Origin: Kitasatospora sp. GAS204B
Lineage (GTDB): Bacteria > Actinomycetota > Actinomycetes > Streptomycetales > Streptomycetaceae
Reading direction: 5' to 3'
DNA: 64,000 nt
Assembly (NCBI RefSeq): GCF_029892155.1
Contig: NZ_JARZAG010000003.1
Location: 352,675 to 416,674, forward strand
The notes beneath the pieces were generated by a model that did no database searches, was not told where the DNA came from, and saw only the letters and a list, made by a program, of their open reading frames with translations. A program made the position numbers and the translations under genes. Of the stretch, positions 57,597 to 64,000 are shown in pieces. Each line of letters starts with the position of its first letter. Positions within the stretch are counted from its first letter, which is position 1.

Positions 57597-58226
57597 ATGA
57601 AGGCCAACCGACTCGCCGCAGCCACCGCTCTGGCCCTGGCCACGCTCGCCCTGACGGCCTGCGGACCGGACGAGACGACCAGCACCGGCTCGGCCGCTTC
57701 GGCCGCGCCCAGCAAGGCCGCCACCGCGCCGGGCACCCCGACGGCGTCCAGCGCCCCGGCCGCCACCGCCCGGCCGAGCGGCGCCAAGCCGACCACGGCC
57801 AAGCCCAGCGGTGCCAAGCCCAGCGGCGCCGCCTCGACCGGCGCGACCCCGACGGCCGACTGCACGGCGAACGCCTCCGGTGTCGGCCGGGTCATCGAGG
57901 CCACCGACGACGGCTACCTGACCCACATCTGGATGAAGGCCAAGTCGACCAAGTTCGTCTGCGGCCCCGACATCCCGGACGACGGCTACTTCACCAGCTA
58001 CGGCGACCCCGCGGTGTTCACCTTCAGTAACGACGTCAAGACCACGCTGCTGGCCAACGCGCAGAACCAGCCGGTCGACCTGGACACCTTCATGAAGCAC
58101 GTGGACGACTGCCTGCACAACAAGGCAGCCGTCAAGCAGCCGTACGACACCTGCCGCAACCAGTACGCCGTCACCGTGAACAGCCAGAACGTGATCACCA
58201 AGGCCGACGAGCTGTACCACCCCTGA
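57597..58226 (+). CDS. Secreted lipoprotein, function unknown
   Basis: A 209-residue lipoprotein. The signal peptide RLAAATALALATLALTACG ends in a lipobox with the acylated Cys, followed by an Ala/Ser/Thr/Pro/Lys-rich linker with repeated AKPSGAKPS units. The C-terminal domain has four Cys (DCTANASGVGRVIEATDDGY; FVCGPDIPDDGYFTSYGDP; DDCLHNKAAVKQPYDTCRN) that could form two disulphides. I do not recognise a named family. A GGGGGGACC stretch precedes the ATG. It should be anchored to the outer face of the membrane. Confidence 0.85.
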   Translation: MKANRLAAATALALATLALTACGPDETTSTGSAASAAPSKAATAPGTPTASSAPAATARPSGAKPTTAKPSGAKPSGAASTGATPTADCTANASGVGRVIEATDDGYLTHIWMKAKSTKFVCGPDIPDDGYFTSYGDPAVFTFSNDVKTTLLANAQNQPVDLDTFMKHVDDCLHNKAAVKQPYDTCRNQYAVTVNSQNVITKADELYHP

Positions 58227-58254
58227 TCGGCAGCCGTTCTGACTGATCGTCAGA

Positions 58255-59799
58255 TCATCGCTGCGGCAGTGTGGCCGGCTCGACGAAACCCTGCTCGACC
58301 AGCAGGCGCAGCGAGTCCGGGGCCCGATCGCGCAGCCTGCTCGGGTCCTCGCGGAGCAGCTGCGCGATAGCGTCCAGGATCTCGCCGGCCGTCAGCGAGC
58401 CGTCGCAGACCCCGGCGAACCCGGCACCCACCGTGTCCACCTTGGTGGCCCGGCGCATGCCCCGGTTGTGGCGCAGCACCACGTGCTCCGGGTCCTCGGC
58501 ACCCGGGGGGCCGACCTGCTCCTGCACCACCTCGTCGGCCAGCAGGTAGCGGGCCGCGAGCAGCGCGCGGTCGTCGTGCCCGCGCAGGAAGTCCTGGCGG
58601 GCGAACCACTGCTCGATGTGCGGGCCGAGCGGCTGCTCCACCGGGTGCGGCCACTCCTCGATCCGCACGGTCGGCTGCGCGGCGCCGCCTGCCCGCAGGG
58701 TGATCCAGCCAAAGCCGATGCCCTCGACCCGCGCCGCCTCGAAGGCGTCCAGCCACTCGTTGTACCGGGCCTCGTAGACGGTGCGCGGCGCCAGGTGGTC
58801 GCCGCCGTCGCGCAGCCACAGCTCGGCGTACTGCGCCACGTCCTGGACCTCGCGCTGCACCACCCAGGCGTCCAGCCCGGTGCCGGCCACCCAGCCCGCC
58901 AACCGCTCGTGCCAGTCCTCGCCCTTGACGTGCTGCCAGTTGGCCAGCAGCTGGCAGTAGCCGCCGGGCTCCAGGTGCGCGGCCGCGCCGCGGACCAGCG
59001 AGCGGCAGAGCTCGTCGCCGGCCATCCCGCCGTCCCGGTAGACGAAGCGGCTGGCGGGCGAGATCACGAACGGCGGGTTGGAGACGATCAGGTCGAAGCG
59101 CCGCTCGCCGACCGGCTCGAAGAGGCTGCCCTGGGCGGTCTCGGTGTTGTCGAAACCCGACAGCGCCAGGGTGAGCCGGGAGAAGGCCAGCGCCCGCGGG
59201 TTGAGGTCGGTGGCGGTCACCCGCTGGGCGTGCCGGGCCGCGTGCAGCGCCTGGACGCCCGAGCCGGCCCCGAGGTCCAGCGCGGCTCGCACCGGGCGGC
59301 GCACCGCCAGCCCGGCCAGCGTGGTGGAGGCGCCCCCGACACCGAGCACCAGCTCGCCGCGGGCCACCCCGGCGGCGCTGCCGCCCGCGCCGATGCCGCC
59401 CGCGCCGCCGACCGCGCAACCGAGGTCGGAGACCACCCAGGCATCGGAACTGTCCAATCCGGCGACCTCGTTGGCGTACGGGCGCACGTCCACGGTCGCG
59501 CGCACGTCGCCGCCGTCACGGGTCAGCCAGCCGTCCGCCAGGCACTCCTCGACCGGGAGCGCGGCGGCCGCGGCCGGGTAGGGCACCGGCTGCTGGAGCA
59601 GGAAGAGCCGGACCAGGGTCTCCAGCGGCGTGCCGCCCCGGGTGGCCCGCAGCGCGGGCACCGCCTCGCTGCGGGCCAGCGCGGCGTACCCCGTGGGGCC
59701 GAGCAGGTCGAGGCAGCCGTCGGCGGTGTAGTCGGCGGCGAGCAGTGCCTCGCGCAGGCTGGCGAGGCGGGCGGGGTCGGGAGCGGGGAGCTTGGTCAC
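58255..59799 (-). CDS. Class I methyltransferase, HemK/NPPF type
   Basis: A 514-residue protein. The N-terminal 190 residues are an α-helical substrate-binding part (LASLREALLAADYTADGCLD). The methyltransferase domain has motif I VRAALDLGAGSGVQALHAAR, motif II VTATDLNPRALAFSRLTLAL and motif IV RRFDLIVSNPPFVISPASRF. The NPPF tetrapeptide marks N-methyltransferases acting on Gln, adenine or cytosine amino groups (HemK, RsmC, DNA MTases). A C-terminal extension of about 150 residues is special to actinobacterial members. The GTG at 59799 has a weak ribosome site. The target is not known. Confidence 0.88.
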   Translation of the reverse strand: MTKLPAPDPARLASLREALLAADYTADGCLDLLGPTGYAALARSEAVPALRATRGGTPLETLVRLFLLQQPVPYPAAAAALPVEECLADGWLTRDGGDVRATVDVRPYANEVAGLDSSDAWVVSDLGCAVGGAGGIGAGGSAAGVARGELVLGVGGASTTLAGLAVRRPVRAALDLGAGSGVQALHAARHAQRVTATDLNPRALAFSRLTLALSGFDNTETAQGSLFEPVGERRFDLIVSNPPFVISPASRFVYRDGGMAGDELCRSLVRGAAAHLEPGGYCQLLANWQHVKGEDWHERLAGWVAGTGLDAWVVQREVQDVAQYAELWLRDGGDHLAPRTVYEARYNEWLDAFEAARVEGIGFGWITLRAGGAAQPTVRIEEWPHPVEQPLGPHIEQWFARQDFLRGHDDRALLAARYLLADEVVQEQVGPPGAEDPEHVVLRHNRGMRRATKVDTVGAGFAGVCDGSLTAGEILDAIAQLLREDPSRLRDRAPDSLRLLVEQGFVEPATLPQR

Positions 59800-59894
59800 C
59801 CCGCCATTGTCCCGCCCACCGACCGCCGGTCCGACCGGGGCGCGCTGCCGGCGGGCGGTACGGGGGCGGACGGGTGGGACGCGCGCGGGCGGGC

Positions 59895-60707
59895 CTAGCT
59901 GGGCGAGGCGCCGGACGTGGCGGGGCTGCCCGACGCTGCGGGACCACCGGAAGCGGCGGGACTGCCGGAAGCGGCGGGACCGCCCGACGGGGACGTGCTG
60001 CCCGAGGCGCTGCCGGCCGCCGGGCTGCCCGACGGCGCGACCGACCCGGACGGGCTCGAACCCGGGTTCGGGCTGCCCGACGCGCCGGCGTCCTGGCTCT
60101 TGCACCCGGGCTGCTTCGCCAGCGCGGTCCCCAGGTCACCGGTCTGCACCTTGCCCAGCGCACCGGTGGAGAGCGTGGACAGCTGCTGCACCTGGTCGCC
60201 GATGCTCTTCAACCCGTCGGCGAACTTCGCCTGATCGTCCGTGGGCAGCGCGGCCAGCTTCTTCTGCACGTCCTGGTAGCCCTGTGCCGCCTGGCGCAGC
60301 TCGTTCACGGCGTCCTTCTGCAGCCCGGCGCCGTTGTCGACCTTGGGCGCGCCGGCCTTGTCGATCGCGTCGGCGATCTGCTGGGTGGCCGTCCCCAGGC
60401 TGCCGAGGTCGGTGGCCAGCCGCTTCTGCAGGTCGGTCGGCGCCTCACCGCTGTTGACCAGGCCGGTGTCCCGCATGGCGTCCTGGGACTGGGTCACCGG
60501 GCCGCGCAGCCCGTTACAGACCTGCGTGGCCCAGTTGCCCAGCGCCGCGCTGTTGTCGCTGGAGCAGGCGGCCGCACCGGTCGCGAGCAGCGCCCCGAGC
60601 AGCGGCAGGGCCAGCAGGCGGCGGGCCGATCCGCGCGGTGCGGCGGGCCTGCTCCCACCTCGCCCGGCCCGCCGGGACCGCTCGTCCGCCAGCACTCGCT
60701 CGTCCAC
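59895..60707 (-). CDS. Secreted small lipoprotein with helical domain and Ser/Gly/Ala/Pro tail
   Basis: A 270-residue protein. After an Arg-rich N-terminus the signal peptide LLALPLLGALLATGAAACSS ends in a lipobox-like site. The body is helical (GNWATQVCNGLRGPVTQSQD; DLQKRLATDLGSLGTATQQI; DVQKKLAALPTDDQAKFADG) with two more Cys (VCNGL and PGCKSQ), and the last 70 residues are low-complexity repeats of the SPSGGPAASG type. Function unknown; likely cell-surface. GGAAGGG precedes the GTG start. Confidence 0.85.
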   Translation of the reverse strand: MDERVLADERSRRAGRGGSRPAAPRGSARRLLALPLLGALLATGAAACSSDNSAALGNWATQVCNGLRGPVTQSQDAMRDTGLVNSGEAPTDLQKRLATDLGSLGTATQQIADAIDKAGAPKVDNGAGLQKDAVNELRQAAQGYQDVQKKLAALPTDDQAKFADGLKSIGDQVQQLSTLSTGALGKVQTGDLGTALAKQPGCKSQDAGASGSPNPGSSPSGSVAPSGSPAAGSASGSTSPSGGPAASGSPAASGGPAASGSPATSGASPS

Positions 60708-60840
60708 CTGGGAGCCCTTCCGTCCTGTCCCGATCCGTCCCGGGTGAACCTACCCGACACCGGAACGGGGACGGTCGGAGCGGGTGCCCCGGTTCCCCGG
60801 CACTCCGGCGGTAGCCCGTGGGGCCCCACGCGCCGGGCGC

Positions 60841-61209
60841 TCAGGCCCGCTCGACCCGGATCGAGTCGCCCGGGCGCACCGTGCGCAGCACCTGCGGGTC
60901 ACCGTCCAGCGCGCCGAGCAGGTTGCAGGGGCTGGCCAGCCGGCACTCGTCACCGCGCGAGACCGGCGTCGGTCCGTAGGGGAGCGCCAGGCTGTCGCCG
61001 TCGGTCCAGAAGGCCACCGTGCCCGGCTCCACCACCTGCTGCGCGTCGTCCTCACGCGGCACGCTCACGGGCGTACCGAAGTACACCTCCTCGCCCCAGG
61101 TGCTGGCCGATGCGCTGATCGGCAGGGCGGCCCAGACCGCCTCGCTGGTGGGGGTCGAGCGCAGGGTCGCGGTGGCCTGGCCGGCCGGCCAGAGGATGCG
61201 GATGCGCAT
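60841..61209 (-). CDS. Cyclophilin-like-fold protein
   Basis: A 122-residue protein of the small cyclophilin-like fold family (AF2241/TM1367-type): MRIRILWPAGQATATLRSTP, STWGEEVYFGTPVSVPRED, VVEPGTVAFWTDGDSLALPY and YGPTPVSRGDECRLASPCN. These proteins share the fold of cyclophilins but lack peptidyl-prolyl isomerase residues; the function is unknown. GGGAG lies 7 bases before the ATG. The promoter carries AACAA/TTGTT repeats. Confidence 0.82.
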   Translation of the reverse strand: MRIRILWPAGQATATLRSTPTSEAVWAALPISASASTWGEEVYFGTPVSVPREDDAQQVVEPGTVAFWTDGDSLALPYGPTPVSRGDECRLASPCNLLGALDGDPQVLRTVRPGDSIRVERA

Positions 61210-61226
61210 GGGGTCTCCCTCTCCGG

Positions 61227-61259
61227 TTCAACAACTTGTTGCTCAACAATTTGTCAACC
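61227..61259. promoter_or_regulatory. CAACAA/TTGTTG repeats in the cyclophilin-like gene promoter
   Basis: CAACAACTTGTTG (61229-61241) is followed by CAACAATTTGTCAAC (61244-61258). On the minus strand the latter includes TTGACA, a consensus -35 hexamer, so a protein bound here would compete with RNA polymerase. Confidence 0.6.
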
Positions 61260-61310
61260 GGGATCCCACCACACGCACCCGCACCCTCGCCAGACCGGTC
61301 CAGGCCTTGG

Positions 61311-63752
61311 TCACCAGAGGGTGGCCACCGAACGCTGGTCACTGGAGGCCGCGACGTCCACCGTCCGTCGCTTGGAGAGGTACACCGCGCCCACCACGAC
61401 CAGCAGCGCCACCACCGCGATCGCCCCGCGCAGCAGCGCGTTCGCGTGCGCGCCGTAGCTGAACCGGACGATGGCCGGCGCGATCAGCAGCGAGACCAGG
61501 TTCATCACCTTCAGCAGCGGGTTGATCGCCGGGCCCGCGGTGTCCTTGAACGGGTCGCCGACGGTGTCGCCGATCACCGTCGCCGCGTGCGCCTCGCTGC
61601 CCTTGCCGCCGTGGGCGCCGTCCTCCACCAGCTTCTTGGCGTTGTCCCAGGCCCCGCCGGAGTTGGCCAGGAAGACCGCCATCAGGGTGCCCGCCCCGAT
61701 CGCGCCGGCCAGGTAGGCGCCGAGCGAGCCGACGCCCAGCCCGAACCCCACCGCGATCGGCGCCAGCACGGCCAGCAGCCCCGGGGTGGCCAGCTCGCGC
61801 AGGGCGTCCCGGGTGCAGATGTCGACCACCTTGCCGTACTCCGGCAGCTCGCTGCCGTCCATGATCCCGGGGTGCTCGCGGAACTGCCGTCGCACCTCGA
61901 AGACCACCGAACCGGCCGACCTGGAGACTGCGTTGACGGCCAGTCCGGAGAAGAGGAAGACCACCGCGGCGCCGAGCAGCAGCCCGACCAGGTTGTTCGG
62001 CTGCGAGATGTCCAGGCTCAGTCCGGCCGGGTTGCCGATCACCGAGCTGCCGCCCGCGGTGCCGACGGCCTCGTTGATCGCGTCCGTGAAGGAGCCGAAG
62101 AGCGCGGTCGCCGCCAGCACCGCCGTCGCGATCGCGATGCCCTTGGTGATCGCCTTGGTGGTGTTGCCGACCGCGTCCAGCTCGGTCAGCACCCGGGCGC
62201 CGGGGCCCTCGACCTCGCCGGACATCTCGGCGATGCCCTGCGCGTTGTCGGAGACCGGGCCGAAGGTGTCCATCGCCACGATCACGCCGACCGTGGTGAG
62301 CAGGCCGGTCCCGGCCAGCGCGACCGCGAAGAGCGCCAGCACGATCGACCCGCCGGCCAGCAGGTACGCCCCGTAGACCGCCGCACCGATCAGCACCGCC
62401 GAGTACACCGCCGACTCCAGGCCGAGCGAGACGCCGGAGAGCACCACGGTGGCCGCGCCGGTCAGCGAGCTGCGTCCGACGTCCCGCACCGGGCGGCGGC
62501 TGGTCTCGGTGAAGTAGCCGGTCAGTTGCTGGATCAGCACCGCCAGCACGATCCCGATCACCACCGCGGCCAACGCGAACAGGCGCGGATCGCCGTGATG
62601 GCCGCGGATGTCGTCCGGCACGTGCCGCAGCGCGGCGAAGCTGGACGGCAGCACCAGGTACGTCGCACCCAGCACCAGCAGCAGCGAGACCGCCGCGGAG
62701 AGGAAGAAGCCCCGGTTGATCGCGGCCATCCCGCTGCGGTCACGCTCACGCGGCGACACCGCGACGATGCCGAGCACGGCCGTGACCACCCCGATCGCCG
62801 GGACGATCAGCGGCAGCACCAGACCGGTGTCGCCGAAGACCGCGCGACCGAGGATCAGCGCGGCCACCAGGGTCACGGCGTAGGACTCGAAGAGATCCGC
62901 GGCCATCCCGGCGCAGTCGCCCACGTTGTCGCCGACGTTGTCCGCGATGGTGGCGGCGTTGCGCGGGTCGTCCTCGGGGATCCCCTGCTCGACCTTGCCA
63001 ACCAGGTCCGCGCCGACATCCGCCGCCTTGGTGAAGATGCCGCCGCCGACCCGCATGAACATCGCCAGCAGCGCGGCCCCGAAGCCGAAACCCTCCAGTA
63101 CCCGAGGCGCGTTGGCCTGATAGATCAGCACCACGACGGCCGCGCCCAGCAGGCCCAGGCCCACCGTGCACATGCCGACCACGCCGCCGGTGCGGAACGC
63201 GATCCGCATCGCCCGGTGCTGCGCGGGCTTCTCCTGCCCGGCCGCCACGCCCCTGGCCACCGCGGCCACCCGGACGTTGGCCCGCACCGCCAGCCACATG
63301 CCCAGGTAGCCGGTGGCGGCCGAGAACACCGCACCGACCAGGAAGAAGACCGACCGGCCCAGCCGCTGCGACCAGTTGTCCGCCGGCAGCATCATCAACA
63401 GGAAGAAGGCGCCCGCCGCGAAGATCGCCAGGGTGCGGAACTGGCGCGCCAGATAGGCGTTCGCGCCCTCCTGCACGGCCCCCGCGATCCGCCGCATCAC
63501 CGGCGTTCCCGCGTCGGCCGCCAGGACTTGACGGACCAACAGCACGGCGACCCCGAGCGCACCGAGGGCGACCAGACCGATGATCAGAACCACCAGTTGA
63601 TTGCCGCCGGTGAGAACCGCGTTGGCCGACGAGCCGCCTGACGTCCCATCGGCCAGAACGTCCAGGATTTGTGGTCGCACTGGTGCTGGTGAGACGGATT
63701 TCAGTACGTCAGATGTGGTTGAAGCACTCGCGATGATCGTGAATCCGGCCAT
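61311..63752 (-). CDS. hppA: Membrane-bound H+-translocating pyrophosphatase, K+-independent type
   Basis: An 813-residue polytopic membrane protein with about sixteen transmembrane helices. Pyrophosphate-binding motifs are GGGIFTKAADVGADLVGKVE, IPEDDPRNAATIADNVGDNV and GDCAGMAADLFESYA; a second acidic cluster is near VGDTVGDPFKDTAGPAINPL. The sequence GNTTKAITKG has Lys at the position that marks the K+-independent class. It pumps protons out of the cytoplasm using PPi. The first 60 residues are a less conserved extension. GGGGAGG precedes the ATG at 63752. Confidence 0.96.
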   Translation of the reverse strand: MAGFTIIASASTTSDVLKSVSPAPVRPQILDVLADGTSGGSSANAVLTGGNQLVVLIIGLVALGALGVAVLLVRQVLAADAGTPVMRRIAGAVQEGANAYLARQFRTLAIFAAGAFFLLMMLPADNWSQRLGRSVFFLVGAVFSAATGYLGMWLAVRANVRVAAVARGVAAGQEKPAQHRAMRIAFRTGGVVGMCTVGLGLLGAAVVVLIYQANAPRVLEGFGFGAALLAMFMRVGGGIFTKAADVGADLVGKVEQGIPEDDPRNAATIADNVGDNVGDCAGMAADLFESYAVTLVAALILGRAVFGDTGLVLPLIVPAIGVVTAVLGIVAVSPRERDRSGMAAINRGFFLSAAVSLLLVLGATYLVLPSSFAALRHVPDDIRGHHGDPRLFALAAVVIGIVLAVLIQQLTGYFTETSRRPVRDVGRSSLTGAATVVLSGVSLGLESAVYSAVLIGAAVYGAYLLAGGSIVLALFAVALAGTGLLTTVGVIVAMDTFGPVSDNAQGIAEMSGEVEGPGARVLTELDAVGNTTKAITKGIAIATAVLAATALFGSFTDAINEAVGTAGGSSVIGNPAGLSLDISQPNNLVGLLLGAAVVFLFSGLAVNAVSRSAGSVVFEVRRQFREHPGIMDGSELPEYGKVVDICTRDALRELATPGLLAVLAPIAVGFGLGVGSLGAYLAGAIGAGTLMAVFLANSGGAWDNAKKLVEDGAHGGKGSEAHAATVIGDTVGDPFKDTAGPAINPLLKVMNLVSLLIAPAIVRFSYGAHANALLRGAIAVVALLVVVGAVYLSKRRTVDVAASSDQRSVATLW

Positions 63753-64000
63753 GCGTCCTCCCCGACGACCGGCACGCCGACCTGTCGGAACGGCGCGCAA
63801 GTGGCTCTGGTGGCACAGGCGACCGGGCCGGGCGTTCCCGACCCGACCGGATATCCAGAAGCGAGTGTAGGAATCATCGACGGATTGATATAGACCGCGT
63901 GCGGCAGAGAACCGAAAGAATCATGGGCGGTGGCGCAAAACCCGCGGGTTTGGGCCCCCCCCCCCCGGGGAGAGATGTGCCCGGGGTTTTTTGGACGCGC
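63753..64000. other. Promoter side of hppA and low-quality contig end
   Basis: The region upstream of hppA has AT-rich patches (for example GGATTGATATAG near 63880). The last 60 bases contain a C14-type run and G and T runs that look like unreliable terminal sequence. No gene is supported. Confidence 0.6.

Noticed and set aside
61236..63641. 801-codon plus-strand frame opposite hppA
   Set aside because: Antisense shadow; His/Arg/Gln-rich composition typical of such frames.

Overview
This is a high-GC actinomycete chromosome segment, most like Streptomyces or Kitasatospora. The evidence is strong third-position GC bias, GTG starts, γ-butyrolactone-type signalling genes, and a conserved block on the right (LysE exporter, secreted peptidase, DNA polymerase III δ', giant membrane dTMP kinase, topoisomerase I, H+-pyrophosphatase) arranged as in Streptomyces chromosomes. 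No species can be named from sequence alone.

Layout. (1) 1-8 kb is a catabolic-looking region: a quinone reductase-like fragment, a DODA/LigB-type dioxygenase divergent from a MarR regulator with four operator palindromes between them, a flavin-dependent acyl-CoA dehydrogenase-like monooxygenase, a PucR-type regulator, and a cupin / HpaI aldolase-SnoaL fusion / DUF3500 operon. (2) 8.3-12.4 kb encodes one 1346-residue secreted modular protein that ends in a very strong hairpin. (3) 12.5-27.7 kb is a small-molecule and signalling region. It holds an HAD phosphatase, a minus-strand set (50-aa peptide, KAS III, two unfamiliar proteins, single-hotdog AfsA-like protein), a TetR regulator with matched operator pairs on both sides, an SDR-tautomerase-DHA2 exporter operon, an acyl-CoA carboxylase β/ε pair, a MerR regulator, and a γ-butyrolactone-type cassette (AfsA homologue, two receptor-type TetR regulators, acyl-CoA dehydrogenase-like flavoprotein). 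Four similar palindromic elements tie the phosphatase, the carboxylase, the flavoprotein/receptor pair and the AfsA/receptor pair into one putative regulon. (4) 27.7-30.2 kb has a YCII/DGPF protein with an ECF42-like sigma factor, and a hypothetical gene.

(5) 30.26-45.0 kb is a 14.7-kb genomic island inserted at a tRNA-Thr(CGT) gene. An intact tRNA lies at the right end, and a perfect 81-bp copy of its 3' half plus terminator lies at the left end. Next to the left end is a decayed tyrosine integrase. The cargo is the most interesting part of the window. On the minus strand a five-codon gene, MRYVH-stop, has a near-perfect Shine-Dalgarno sequence and a strong hairpin behind it, and it matches the pattern of biarylitide precursors. 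It is followed by an aspartyl β-hydroxylase-like enzyme, an ATP-grasp ligase, a second tiny gene (26 aa, with an ESLK motif near its C-terminus, also with a strong Shine-Dalgarno and a trailing hairpin), two membrane proteins (one of HTTM/SdpB type) and a methyltransferase. Diverging from the pentapeptide gene are two cytochromes P450 and a 3Fe-4S ferredoxin, with an MFS exporter and an ArsR-type regulator beyond. I read this as a hybrid RiPP system with two minimal precursors.

(6) 45-64 kb is the conserved chromosomal block, plus a DUF3592 protein, two lipoproteins, a HemK-like methyltransferase and a cyclophilin-like protein. Two stretches (about 15868-16095 and the last 60 bases) are almost pure G/C homopolymer and look like unreliable sequence.
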